A DNA stretch of 28,466 nt from an uncultured Porphyromonas sp. Its GTDB lineage: Bacteria; Bacteroidota; Bacteroidia; Bacteroidales; Porphyromonadaceae. This document shows, one piece after another, positions 16,710-24,368 of the stretch. The position numbers were made by a program, and so were the translations under genes. Below the pieces are notes generated by a model. The model ran no database searches. It was given only the letters and a program-made list of their open reading frames with translations, and had not been told where the DNA came from. The DNA lies in contig UQBE01000027.1 in assembly GCA_900539155.1 (NCBI GenBank), forward strand, positions 1 through 28,466. The letters run 5' to 3'. Positions within the stretch are counted from its first letter, which is position 1. The number at the start of each line of letters is the position of its first letter.

Positions 16710-16816
16710 GCTTGCTTAGAAAAAATCCTCCTACTGCGATCTCTGCTAGAGAGTGGTGCGGAGGTAAGTTTTTAGCATTTTTCTAAGTGGTTGCAAGCTT
16801 ATCAAATCCATCCACT
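16710..16816 (-). promoter_or_regulatory. SAM-II-like riboswitch in the metK leader
   Basis: On the minus strand the RNA contains P1 AGUGG/CCACU, a loop with GAUUU…UUGCA, and then AAAAAUGCUAAAAA followed by CUUA. This order and these bases match the SAM-II pattern (AUUU pairing with AAAU, the invariant GCUAAAAA, UUGCA before P1 closes). The second pseudoknot helix usually pairs ACC with GGG; here UAAG would pair with CUUA, a compensating change. The aptamer core is 16765-16816. An alternative long stem links CTTAGAAAAAT (16777-16787) with ATTTTTTCTAAG (16715-16726), extended by GCTTG/CAAGC, and would exclude the pseudoknot. I recognised the pattern by eye; no covariance model was run. Confidence 0.6.
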
Positions 16817-16860
16817 ACGATCCCAAGACTGCATTAGAGCTTCTTGTCATCTCGTGGATG

Positions 16861-16891
16861 CAAAGGTAAGACAAACTTTTTAATCCTGCAA
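16861..16891 (-). promoter_or_regulatory. Bacteroidetes-type promoter of metK
   Basis: On the minus strand TTG (complement of 16889-16891) is followed after 20 bp by TACCTTTG (complement of 16861-16868), a perfect -7 element. Transcription from near 16855 gives a leader of about 275 nt, long enough for the riboswitch-like element. Confidence 0.8.
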
Positions 16892-17017
16892 GAGGGGGCG
16901 TTTACGTACCGGGGCAAGCTACACTCGAAATTGCATTTCGGAGTTGACCATACGGTTCCCCTGACATATTCTCCATAAAAGAGGCTCATTTGGAGATGAA
17001 TAGCCCCCTAAAAACAA

Positions 17018-17051
17018 CTAGAGACCGCAGCTAACAAGCGACAGTCTCTAG
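17018..17051 (-). terminator. Terminator of the small secreted-protein gene
   Basis: CTAGAGAC and GTCTCTAG form an 8-bp perfect stem. On the minus strand it is followed by TTGTTTTTAG. It lies 37 bp after the stop codon at 17088 and separates this gene from the metK promoter. Confidence 0.7.
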
Positions 17052-17087
17052 AGGGATAGGATCGAAAGATACGGACTACACAGCCGA

Positions 17088-17486
17088 TTATTGCTGTTCC
17101 GTTAGCGTCATCGAGCGAAAGTCGTCTATCGCCTTCACGAATTCCGCGAGGGATACGCCATCCCACGTGGCACCCTCTGTTGGACGCTGATACTTCGGGA
17201 GGATTACGATGTGATTGTCTTCTAGAGTGAGTGCAGAGGCTAGGTTTGTAGCCTCTTTCTCGCTGTACTCTTTTTGGCCAGTGAGGGCTCGCACCACCTC
17301 GACAGCCTTACGTGTCGTAGCATCCGCCTGATTGAGGATAGCCTCCTGCTCAGATAGATGCATAACGGTCTCTATGACCTTAGCGATCTCTTGCTGAGAT
17401 TTGTCCAGCGTCACCTGCTGCTGTCCCTTTGCCACGAGTGGTAGCAGGAATAGGAGCAAAGCGCATAACCATGTCGTATGTTTCAT
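17088..17486 (-). CDS. Small secreted protein of unknown function
   Basis: This 132-aa product starts with a clear signal peptide (residues 1-21; hydrophobic core ALLLFLLPLV, cleavage near AKG-QQ). The mature part is mostly predicted helix and contains no cysteine. A helical stretch covers about 28-90, and a short β-like EDNHIVILPKYQRP segment follows near 93-106. I do not recognise a family. It forms its own transcription unit, with a promoter at 17624-17655 and a terminator after the stop. It is probably periplasmic or outer-membrane-associated. Confidence 0.75.
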   Translation of the reverse strand: MKHTTWLCALLLFLLPLVAKGQQQVTLDKSQQEIAKVIETVMHLSEQEAILNQADATTRKAVEVVRALTGQKEYSEKEATNLASALTLEDNHIVILPKYQRPTEGATWDGVSLAEFVKAIDDFRSMTLTEQQ

Positions 17487-17623
17487 AATTATAAAGCTTA
17501 GAAGTTAGTATTGTTGGTTTGTCTTGTCTTGTACGCCTGTATCTTCGCGCTCATTAGATCTCTTGTTGAAGTCTCCCGCTGATTCAACACCTTGTACCAG
17601 AGGATGAAACAACCCCTATGCTA

Positions 17624-17655
17624 CAAAGATAGTTTTCTTTTTGCAAACAACAAAA
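17624..17655 (-). promoter_or_regulatory. Bacteroidetes-type promoter of the small secreted-protein gene
   Basis: On the minus strand TTTTG (complement of 17651-17655) is followed after 19 bp by TATCTTTG (complement of 17624-17631), a perfect -7 match. The leader would be about 130 nt. It lies between the nrdG stop codon and the gene at 17088-17486. Confidence 0.75.
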
Positions 17656-17731
17656 CGCTAAGACACGGCTGATACATTCGCGCACATTCCAGTGGGGAGT
17701 GTCGCGCGAGCTATCTCTGCCAGCTCTGTGG

Positions 17732-18229
17732 CTAAGAAATAAACTTCGCCGATGAGTGATGAAGTGCCGATGGATGTAGCCGAATGATGCGCTGATTAGA
17801 GCTGCCTCTGAAGGGGATCTGCGGGTCGTATAGATTCTGCACGAAGCGGCCGTCGACGAGTACATCTATATAGTCTAGTAGCGGGGCGCGTGTGGGGTCT
17901 TGCTCTATCTGCTCGAGCGTGTAGCCCGTGTAGCACCAGATCTCTTGCCCCGTGTCGCTCTTGAGACGCTGGAGCAACGTGAGCAGCTCCTCAGGGCAGA
18001 ACATTGGATCCCCTCCACTCAGCGTGATGCCGTCGAGGAGGGGGTTGCCGTTGATGTCGTCGATGATCTGCTGCAGGTATGCCTCCGTAAGGGGCGTCCC
18101 TACGAGCGGATTGTGACTCTCAGGGTTGTGACACCCTGGGCAGTGATGGGAGCAGCCCGCTAAGTAGATCGAGCAGCGTATCCCATCACCATCGAGGATG
18201 GTCTCGGGTATGACCTTGAGGACGTTCAT
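17732..18229 (-). CDS. nrdG: Anaerobic ribonucleotide reductase activating protein
   Basis: This radical-SAM activase (165 aa) generates the glycyl radical on NrdD. The CxxxCxxC motif for the [4Fe-4S] cluster is C26, C30 and C33 within GCSHHCPGCHNPESHN. GITLSGGDPMF is the conserved GGE-like SAM-binding motif of this family. The length is usual. The start is 15 bp after the nrdD stop codon, so the two are an operon under the cobalamin riboswitch. It uses SAM, linking it to metK metabolically. Confidence 0.96.
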   Translation of the reverse strand: MNVLKVIPETILDGDGIRCSIYLAGCSHHCPGCHNPESHNPLVGTPLTEAYLQQIIDDINGNPLLDGITLSGGDPMFCPEELLTLLQRLKSDTGQEIWCYTGYTLEQIEQDPTRAPLLDYIDVLVDGRFVQNLYDPQIPFRGSSNQRIIRLHPSALHHSSAKFIS

Positions 18230-18244
18230 CCGAGAGAAATCAGA

Positions 18245-20644
18245 CTAGTGATGCTTGACGCGATCAGCCTCCTCGGCACGCTTGGCGGAGTTCCACGAGG
18301 CGAGGTCGCCCGTCAGGTAGCCCGTGATACGACGCATACGTAGTATATCCTCGCCACCACATATCGGACACTTAGCATAGATGACCCCCTTGTAGTGGCA
18401 CTCGCGACAAGTATCTATCGGGTGATTGATAGAGCCGTAGCCAATGTGGTTGTCTTGCATCAGCTTGACAATCTTGGCAATCGCCTTGACATTCTTCTTA
18501 GCCTCGCCATCGAGCTCTATATAGGTGATGTGTCCTCCTAGCGTCAGTGCGTGGAAAGGTGCTTCCAGACGTATCTTATCCGCGATACGTATCTCCTCCT
18601 TGACATCAATGTGAAAGGAGTTGACGTAGTAAGCTCTGTCATTGACCCCCTCGATAATCCCGTAGCGCTTACGGTCAAGGCGTGTGAAGCGGCCTGAGAG
18701 CCCCTCAGCAGGGGTAGCTAGTACCGAGTAGTTGAGATGGTAGCGCTCCTTAAACTCCTGTGCTACCTCCCCAATGATCTCGACACAGTGGTAGAGCGTG
18801 TGCCAAGCATCCTCGTTGGTTCCGTGCCCCTCACCGTAGATAGCACACATAGCGTTGTGCCCACCGATGAAGCCGATGCCAAGTGTACCGCTGTCTATCA
18901 CGTGACCGACGGGGTCGTTGGGACGCAGGGCACCACCGCCCTTCCAGACATCATTGCCCATCATGAAGGGGAACTGACGCGCCAAGGCCGTCGCCTGAAA
19001 TTCGTAACGGGTGTGTAGCTGCTCGCCCACGAGGCGAGCCATCTCACGTATCGAGGTGTAGAGCTTATTGATTGCTATACTACGCATCTTGCCGAGGTCC
19101 TCTTTCGTACCCATCTGCTCCTTAGCATAGCGCATCGCCTCGATGGCTAGGCGAGGTAGATTGATGGTCGTAAAGGAGAGATTGCCACGACCTATTGAGG
19201 TGCGAGGGCCATTGATATTCTCAAAGACACGCGTACGGCATCCCATCGTTGCTAGCTCATGGCGGTAGCGTAGCGGATCATTGGCATCCCACTCATCACT
19301 ATGATTGAAGGGCGTATCGAGGAAGACAAAGTTGGGGAAAAGCGCCTTTGCCGTTGTCTCGCAAGCCTTCAGGAAGAGGTCAAAGTTTGGCGTCTCAAAC
19401 TCTATCTCCCCAGCCACAGCACGGTCGAAGTCTTTCATCGCACGGTCGAAGTCCGCCTCGGAGTAGTTGACCCCCTCCTTGACTTTGAAGATTTGTATCG
19501 GGAAGACTGGCACCTCGCCACCTACGCCTAGCCCCTCGGTCGTCGCTTTCATCAGCTCCTCGATGACCATACGCCCCTCGGCCGAGGTGTCGGTGCCGTA
19601 GTTGATCGAGCTAAAGACCACCTGATTGCCACCACGCGAGTGCATCGTGTTGAGGTTGTGTATGAAGCCCTCCATCGCTTGATGCGTGTCACGACGTGTG
19701 CGCTCTATCGCTTGGTTGATTAGGTAGACCACCTCTTTGCGAGGTATCTCCTTATTGACCCGCTGGCCCAGAGCTTGGCACAGATTCGTCACCGCAGTCG
19801 AGGTCGGGACGATGCTCTCGAGATGCTGCTCCGCCAACTCTCGTATCTCTCGTACCGTGGGCAGGTCTGTAGCACCCTGACAGTGGAGGAATAGGCGTGT
19901 CGTATCGGCGACATGCTTGAGAAAAGTCTTGTAGACCCCAGGAGCCATGAAGAAGTCAAAGGCTGGTATCGCCTGTCCGCCGTGCTGCTCGTTTTGGTTC
20001 GTCTGGAAGACGATCGTCGCCAGCGTTGCATAGCTTTGGATGCTCTGAGGCGTGCGAATGCTACCATTCTTCGTGTGGAAGCCTCGCTCGTAGAGATCCG
20101 CTAGGTCGTACTGGATGCAAGTAGTCGTCTTCGTGGGGTAGTAGTCGAGGTCGTGGATGTGTATGTCCCCGCGACGGTGCGCCTCAGCATACTGCGTGGG
20201 GAGCAGGTAGCGGTAGGTGTAGTCCTTAGAGACCTCCGAGGCGAAGGTCATCATCTGCCCTGCGGGTGTGTGACTACTCATATTGGCGTTGCTCAGGTTC
20301 ACATCGTTACTGTCGATGGTCACGATGCCGTCCAGATTGCGCTTGAGCTCGCTCTTCTTCTGACGCTCCGTGTTGCGCCACTCACGATAGAGTATGTAGC
20401 GCTTAGCCACCTCTGGCTGCACCTTCATGAGCTCACTCTCGACGAGGTCCTGCACCTCCTCGACAGAGATGACCTCCTGCTCGATGCGCCCGAGGACACC
20501 CATAGTAACGGTCTTCGCCTCTTGAAGACACTCAGTCTGACCTGTGGCGATGTAGGCTTTGAGAACGGCGTTCTCAATCTTCGACGGGGTAAACGGCTCT
20601 TGCAGCCCATCCCGCTTGATGATTTGCTTGATAGTTGTTGTCAT
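18245..20644 (-). CDS. nrdD: Class III anaerobic ribonucleoside-triphosphate reductase
   Basis: This 799-aa glycyl-radical enzyme reduces NTPs to dNTPs without oxygen. An N-terminal ATP-cone domain (about 3-95; IIKRDGLQEPFTPSKIENAV) senses ATP/dATP. Catalytic-core motifs include TTTCIQYDL and MGCRTRVFEN, which carry the likely active-site cysteines. A C-terminal zinc site uses C746, C749, C759 and C762. The radical glycine is G775 in RRITGYL, close to the C-terminus as expected. NrdD does not need B12, so control by the upstream cobalamin riboswitch would limit it when B12 is plentiful. It pairs with nrdG downstream. Confidence 0.97.
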   Translation of the reverse strand: MTTTIKQIIKRDGLQEPFTPSKIENAVLKAYIATGQTECLQEAKTVTMGVLGRIEQEVISVEEVQDLVESELMKVQPEVAKRYILYREWRNTERQKKSELKRNLDGIVTIDSNDVNLSNANMSSHTPAGQMMTFASEVSKDYTYRYLLPTQYAEAHRRGDIHIHDLDYYPTKTTTCIQYDLADLYERGFHTKNGSIRTPQSIQSYATLATIVFQTNQNEQHGGQAIPAFDFFMAPGVYKTFLKHVADTTRLFLHCQGATDLPTVREIRELAEQHLESIVPTSTAVTNLCQALGQRVNKEIPRKEVVYLINQAIERTRRDTHQAMEGFIHNLNTMHSRGGNQVVFSSINYGTDTSAEGRMVIEELMKATTEGLGVGGEVPVFPIQIFKVKEGVNYSEADFDRAMKDFDRAVAGEIEFETPNFDLFLKACETTAKALFPNFVFLDTPFNHSDEWDANDPLRYRHELATMGCRTRVFENINGPRTSIGRGNLSFTTINLPRLAIEAMRYAKEQMGTKEDLGKMRSIAINKLYTSIREMARLVGEQLHTRYEFQATALARQFPFMMGNDVWKGGGALRPNDPVGHVIDSGTLGIGFIGGHNAMCAIYGEGHGTNEDAWHTLYHCVEIIGEVAQEFKERYHLNYSVLATPAEGLSGRFTRLDRKRYGIIEGVNDRAYYVNSFHIDVKEEIRIADKIRLEAPFHALTLGGHITYIELDGEAKKNVKAIAKIVKLMQDNHIGYGSINHPIDTCRECHYKGVIYAKCPICGGEDILRMRRITGYLTGDLASWNSAKRAEEADRVKHH

Positions 20645-20747
20645 ACTTCAATTCCCGAAAGTAATGTAGGTTGCTCCCGCTTCGTCCATCTCTCGTGCGA
20701 CTGCCGCTCTTCTAGCGACACTCCTCGTCTTATCCCTTACGATCTCT

Positions 20748-20950
20748 GTATGCTAGGGTCGGTCTTCTGACTTATCTCGTCGGGACTATGCTCTGTGTAG
20801 CGTAGTCCTGCTCGGAGTAATCTCCTTCCCATCTTATGACGCTAAGACAGTGGATATGTGATCCTCCTCCAAGGCGAGAATTACAGCAGCGGGTTCTGTA
20901 CTGGACTCACACCAGTTTCCCAGAGACTAGGCGATATGCGCTAGTACACC
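20748..20950 (-). promoter_or_regulatory. Cobalamin (B12) riboswitch upstream of nrdDG
   Basis: Read on the minus strand, the order of conserved blocks matches the cobalamin aptamer: CTGGGAAACTGGTGTGAGTC, then AACCCGCTGCTGTAA, CCACTG, ATGGGAAGG, and the 3' block AAGTCAGAAGACCGACC. An imperfect P1 stem joins the TGTACTAG side with CTAGCATACA. It ends about 105 nt before the nrdD start, and an upstream promoter fits. In this element class, ligand binding represses the downstream gene. Boundaries are approximate. Confidence 0.9.
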
Positions 20951-21018
20951 CTATTATATATAGATCGCAGATTGACGAAAGAAGGGGTTGTGTAGGGCAT
21001 CCTTGTTTGTTGCGAGTG

Positions 21019-21050
21019 CAATATTACAACTTTCCTACGAGATAACCAAA
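21019..21050 (-). promoter_or_regulatory. Candidate promoter of the nrdDG leader
   Basis: On the minus strand TTTG (complement of 21047-21050) lies 20 bp before TAATATTG (complement of 21019-21026; one mismatch to TAnnTTTG). Transcription would begin about 60 nt upstream of the riboswitch. Confidence 0.55.
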
Positions 21051-21256
21051 TGAAACAACTTCTAAAACGATAGTTGTTGAAAAGTTATCTAAAAGTAAAT
21101 TGCAATAAATTGTAGTCTAGTCGTTTGCGAAAAATTAGCTTTTCGGAAGTTTTCCAATTAGAATCTTTGGTGTCTCTGTTTTGTCTACTAAGTTGTCGGT
21201 ATTGGATAGCTTTTCCTTGGTGAAATGGGTGGCAAAAGCAAATCCAAAGTGCAACC

Positions 21257-21289
21257 TTTTTGTAGTGTCAAAAGTTTGTTGTACTTTTG
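21257..21289 (+). promoter_or_regulatory. Bacteroidetes-type promoter of tRNA-Thr
   Basis: TTTTTG at 21257-21262 is followed after 19 bp by a perfect TACTTTTG at 21282-21289. The start point would be near 21297, just before the tRNA. Confidence 0.8.
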
Positions 21290-21305
21290 CATCGTCAAGA
21301 GAGAT

Positions 21306-21378
21306 GCCGAAATAGCTCAGTTGGTAGAGCAACTCATTCGTAATGAGTAGGTCGCCGGTTCGAGTCCGGCTTTCGGCT
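21306..21378 (+). tRNA. tRNA-Thr (anticodon CGU)
   Basis: The 73-nt sequence folds into a standard cloverleaf. The acceptor stem is GCCGAAA/TTTCGGC with discriminator T, the D arm is GCTC/GAGC, the anticodon stem is ACTCA/TGAGT around loop TTCGTAA (anticodon CGT), and the T arm is GCCGG-TTCGAGT-CCGGC. No CCA is encoded. It reads ACG threonine codons. Confidence 0.97.
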
Positions 21379-21476
21379 CTTCTCACTCTTTCGCAAGGGC
21401 GTCGTCTATGGTGGTCTACTCGACCCTGTAGGGGGTGCCTTTTTTTCTTATACATTACACTAATATAGGTACAGCA

Positions 21477-23147
21477 ATGAAATCAGATATTCAGATAGCT
21501 CGTGAGTGCCAGCTCAAGCCCATTGAGGAAATCGCTCACCAGCTCAACATCACAGATCAAGAACTAGAGCCTTACGGGCACTACATCGGCAAGGTATCGC
21601 ACGAGCGCATGGATCCCGACAAGATAGCCCAGAGCAACCTCATCCTCGTGACCGCTATCACACCAACCAAGGCTGGTGTAGGTAAGACCACTGTCTCCAT
21701 CGGTCTGGCTCTCGGACTGAACAAAATCGGCAAGAGTGCCGCCGTGGCACTCCGTGAGCCGTCTCTCGGCCCTTGCTTCGGTATGAAGGGTGGTGCCGCA
21801 GGTGGTGGATATGCTCAGGTACTCCCTATGGAGAGCATCAACCTCCACTTCACAGGAGACTTTCACGCGATCACCTCAGCTCACAATATGATTACGGCTC
21901 TCCTCGACAACTATATCTATCAAAATAGAAATAGCTGCGAGGGACTCTCCGAGGTGCTCTGGAAGCGTGTCCTCGATGTCAACGACCGCTCACTGCGTAA
22001 CTGCATCACTGGTCTAGGTGGCGTAGGCAATGGCGTCCCCACGGAGACCGGCTTCGATATCACCCCTGCAAGTGAGATTATGGCAATCCTCTGCCTGGCA
22101 TCTGACCTAGACGACCTGCGTCGTCGTATCGACAATATCCTCCTCGGCTACACCAAGACTAAGGAACCATTTCATGTCAAGGATCTAGGCATCGGAGGCG
22201 CTATCACCATCCTCCTGAAGGATGCGATCAAGCCGAACCTCGTACAGACCACTGAGGGGACACCTGCTTTCATCCATGGTGGACCTTTCGCTAACATCGC
22301 TCACGGATGCAACTCAATCATTGCGACCAAGATGGCTATGTCCTGCTGCGACTACACAATCACGGAGGCAGGCTTCGGTGCAGACCTCGGTGCGGAGAAG
22401 TTCCTAGACATCAAGTGTCGTGTAGCAGGCTTTGCGCCTAAGCTGACGGTCATCGTTGCTACCCTCGCGGGTCTCAAGATGCACGGCGATGTCAATGAGA
22501 AGCAAATCTACGAGAAGGACATAGAGGGTGTGCGTAAGGGACTTGCTAACCTGGACCGCCACGTGCATAATCTGCACAACTTCGGGCAGACGGTGGTCGT
22601 CGCTTTCAACCGCTACGCTACGGACACGGATGAGGAGATAGATATCGTCCGCAATCACTGCGAGCAGGTCTTAGGCTGTGGCTTTGCGATCAATAATGCT
22701 TACAGCGAGGGTGGCGAGGGTGCTACCGAGCTGGCTGAGCTAGTCGTCAAGACCATCGAGGAGCATCCCTCGGAGCCTATCGATCACGTCTACGAGCTCA
22801 GCGAGCCTGTCAAGACGAAGGTGGAGCATATCGCTAAGCGCATCTACGGCGCTGCGAATGTGACTTACAGTAGCAAGGCAGAGAAGAAGCTCGCTCGCAT
22901 CCACGAACTCAACATGGAGCGCTACCCAATCTGCATTGCCAAGACGCAGTACTCTTTCTCGGCAGATCCCAAGGGTTATGGCGATATGCGCGACTTTGAC
23001 ATGAAGGTCGAGGACATCGTCCTCAACAGTGGCGCTGAGATGATTGTCGTCATCATGGGTAGCATCATGCGTATGCCGGGGCTTCCCAAGGAGCCTCAAG
23101 CCGTCCATATGGACATCGTCGACGGACAGATTGAGGGGCTGAGCTAG
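21477..23147 (+). CDS. fhs: Formate–tetrahydrofolate ligase
   Basis: It makes 10-formyl-THF from formate, THF and ATP, feeding purine and formyl-Met synthesis. I chose the ATG at 21477, giving 556 aa, because MKSDIQIARE fits the usual N-terminus and length; an in-frame ATG at 21435 would add 14 residues encoded over a T-rich stretch. The P-loop is T63-PTKAGVGKTT, close to the family's TPT.AGEGKTT. Further signature stretches are REPSLGPCFGMKGGAAGGGY and EAGFGADLGAEKF. It starts 98 bp after tRNA-Thr with no clear promoter of its own, so read-through from the tRNA promoter is possible. It ends at a strong hairpin terminator. Confidence 0.96.
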   Translation: MKSDIQIARECQLKPIEEIAHQLNITDQELEPYGHYIGKVSHERMDPDKIAQSNLILVTAITPTKAGVGKTTVSIGLALGLNKIGKSAAVALREPSLGPCFGMKGGAAGGGYAQVLPMESINLHFTGDFHAITSAHNMITALLDNYIYQNRNSCEGLSEVLWKRVLDVNDRSLRNCITGLGGVGNGVPTETGFDITPASEIMAILCLASDLDDLRRRIDNILLGYTKTKEPFHVKDLGIGGAITILLKDAIKPNLVQTTEGTPAFIHGGPFANIAHGCNSIIATKMAMSCCDYTITEAGFGADLGAEKFLDIKCRVAGFAPKLTVIVATLAGLKMHGDVNEKQIYEKDIEGVRKGLANLDRHVHNLHNFGQTVVVAFNRYATDTDEEIDIVRNHCEQVLGCGFAINNAYSEGGEGATELAELVVKTIEEHPSEPIDHVYELSEPVKTKVEHIAKRIYGAANVTYSSKAEKKLARIHELNMERYPICIAKTQYSFSADPKGYGDMRDFDMKVEDIVLNSGAEMIVVIMGSIMRMPGLPKEPQAVHMDIVDGQIEGLS

Positions 23148-23177
23148 TCTTCGGAATCCCCTTCCTACAAACGCAAC

Positions 23178-23218
23178 ACAGGTAGTGACGCTGTCGGAGT
23201 ACAGCTGTCACTACCTGT
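23178..23218. terminator. Strong (probably bidirectional) terminator after fhs
   Basis: ACAGGTAGTGAC pairs perfectly with GTCACTACCTGT, and inner GCTGT/ACAGC extends the stem to about 17 bp. CTTTAATT follows on the plus strand. It separates fhs from the convergent sigma-factor unit. Confidence 0.8.
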
Positions 23219-23244
23219 CTTTAATTATAAGTGCGTGGTGCTGG

Positions 23245-23373
23245 CTACTGCTTAGCCAATGCCAAGAGTTGCTCCATCACTTGCTGATGGTGCGCTGACT
23301 GTCTAGCTTTTGTGGCGTCCTCTAGTGCTCGACTGAGAGACGAGGTGGTTAGATAGGGTAGTCGTATATTCAT
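23245..23373 (-). CDS. Putative 42-aa protein downstream of the ECF sigma gene
   Basis: The ORF encodes 42 aa, starting MNIRLPYLTTSSLSRALEDA and ending QLLALAKQ. It has no cysteine, signal peptide or membrane segment; the second half is predicted helix rich in Gln, Ala and Leu. Its ATG at 23373 sits immediately next to the 3' arm of a hairpin whose 5' arm covers the sigma-factor stop codon. This arrangement and its position before the shared terminator favour a real, possibly hairpin-controlled gene. No family is recognised. It could be a regulator of the sigma factor, but that is only context. Confidence 0.45.
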   Translation of the reverse strand: MNIRLPYLTTSSLSRALEDATKARQSAHHQQVMEQLLALAKQ

Positions 23374-23449
23374 AAGCGTTTAGTCCTATAGTTGGATGCT
23401 ACCGACTGATGAACTGGTCGGAGAGACATCCTACACGGATTAAACGCTT
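23374..23449 (-). ncRNA. Long structured hairpin between sigma gene and 42-aa ORF
   Basis: AAGCGTTTAGTCC (23374-23386) and GGATTAAACGCTT (23437-23449) are 13-bp arms with one G·U-type mismatch. Inside, GGATG/CATCC and CCGAC/GTCGG nest to make one extended hairpin of about 76 nt. It covers two bases of the sigma stop codon on one side and abuts the small ORF's start codon on the other. A processing site, attenuator or start-codon mask are all possible. Confidence 0.65.
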
Positions 23450-24035
23450 AGACGGGTGCAATATTGCGCTCTCGTACCATTTTACGCAGATTAATCAGCG
23501 CATAGCGCATACGCCCTAGGGCTGTGCTGATGCTTACTTCGGTACGCTCGGCTATTTCCTTGAAAGGTATCTCCTCGTAGATGCGCATCTTGAGGACCTC
23601 GCGTTGGGTCTCGGGGAGCGCTTCTACGCAAAGAGAAATCTGGTGATAGAGAGCCTCCTGGTCGTCAAAGAACTCCGCCGGAAGGTCATCAGCGGGTGTC
23701 AAGTCTAGGATTTGCTGATTGGCATCGTAGTTTGTCACATAAAGCGATTGTTTCTCGCTCCTAAAGTGGTCCATCATTAGGTTGTGAGTCAAGCGTAGAA
23801 GCCAAGACTTGAACTTTCCATGGGCTTTGTACTTGCCTGCTTGCAGAGTGCGCATCACCTTGATGAAGACCTCTTGGAAGAGATCGTCGGCTAAATCACT
23901 GTCCGATACAGTCAGGAAGATATAGTTATGTATATCGGCTTCGTACCGATGGAGGAGCTCAGCAAATGCCCCATCACAGCCCTCTCGATATTGGCGGACG
24001 AGCTCGTCGTCACTGCACATACGGAGTGTAGTCAT
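23448..24035 (-). CDS. ECF-type RNA polymerase sigma factor
   Basis: This 195-aa σ70-family regulator binds core RNA polymerase. Region 2 is at about 20-95: YEADIHNYIFLTVSDSDLAD, then DDLFQEVFIKVMR and FKSWLLRLTHNLMMDHFR. A linker at about 96-125 contains TPADDLPAEF. Region 4 is at about 132-185, with LPETQREVLKMRIYEEIPFK, then EIAERTEVSISTALGRMRYA as the -35-binding helix-turn-helix. No anti-sigma gene such as a FecR or zinc-binding type lies next to it, so its control is unclear. It has its own promoter and leads into a hairpin and the 42-aa ORF. Confidence 0.93.
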   Translation of the reverse strand: MTTLRMCSDDELVRQYREGCDGAFAELLHRYEADIHNYIFLTVSDSDLADDLFQEVFIKVMRTLQAGKYKAHGKFKSWLLRLTHNLMMDHFRSEKQSLYVTNYDANQQILDLTPADDLPAEFFDDQEALYHQISLCVEALPETQREVLKMRIYEEIPFKEIAERTEVSISTALGRMRYALINLRKMVRERNIAPV

Positions 24036-24123
24036 ATTTGTGTAGAGAGTATCCTTTACGTTTACAAAAGGTAGCTGTCTATCCTATAGGCTGTGATCTT
24101 TAGTTGTCTGATTAACGGTATTG

Positions 24124-24154
24124 CAAAGTAAGTGAATATTCTCGAGATACGCAA
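24124..24154 (-). promoter_or_regulatory. Candidate promoter of the ECF sigma gene
   Basis: On the minus strand TTG (complement of 24152-24154) is followed after 20 bp by TTACTTTG (complement of 24124-24131; one mismatch to TAnnTTTG). The leader would be about 80 nt. Confidence 0.6.
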
Positions 24155-24223
24155 TAGACTCACGGAGGAAAGTACACGCACCGCCCCACTCTTTGTCTCA
24201 AACGCACGACTTCGTTGAGCCTA

Positions 24224-24243
24224 TTGACTTTTGAAACAGTCTC
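24224..24243 (-). repeat. 20-bp motif shared with 14433-14452
   Basis: The plus strand reads TTGACTTTTGAAACAGTCTC, 19/20 identical to the copy upstream of the efflux operon. It lies about 70 bp upstream of the -33 element of the sigma promoter, within the 333-bp gap between the sigma and TPR genes. Confidence 0.55.
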
Positions 24244-24287
24244 TCGTGGTGGAGAGCTGGTCGTCGCTTCTGCCAGAGGCAAAGCAA

Positions 24288-24328
24288 AAGAGGAGACAGA
24301 TGCCCGCCGTGGGGACCTGTCTCCTCTT
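24288..24328 (-). terminator. Terminator of the gyrA/TPR unit
   Basis: AAGAGGAGACAG pairs with CTGTCTCCTCTT (12 bp). On the minus strand it is followed by TTGCTTTGCC. It lies about 40 bp after the TPR stop codon. Confidence 0.75.
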
Positions 24329-24368
24329 CATCTGTCTGCTCAGCTACGAGCAGACCGCGTCTTAAAAA

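Noticed and set aside
16808..16860. Hairpin formed by CATCCAC/GTGGATG at the 5' end of the metK leader
   Set aside because: The 5' arm would overlap the inferred transcription start and the loop is very long; the SAM-II-like fold of the same bases is more convincing.
21390..21450. Terminator between tRNA-Thr and fhs (T-run near 21441)
   Set aside because: The T-run is present, but the preceding stem is imperfect and bulged; not strong enough to call.
21135..21455. 106-aa minus-strand ORF across the tRNA gene
   Set aside because: It is the antisense of tRNA-Thr; its AESRTRTGDLLITNELLYQL stretch is a common spurious translation of tRNAs.
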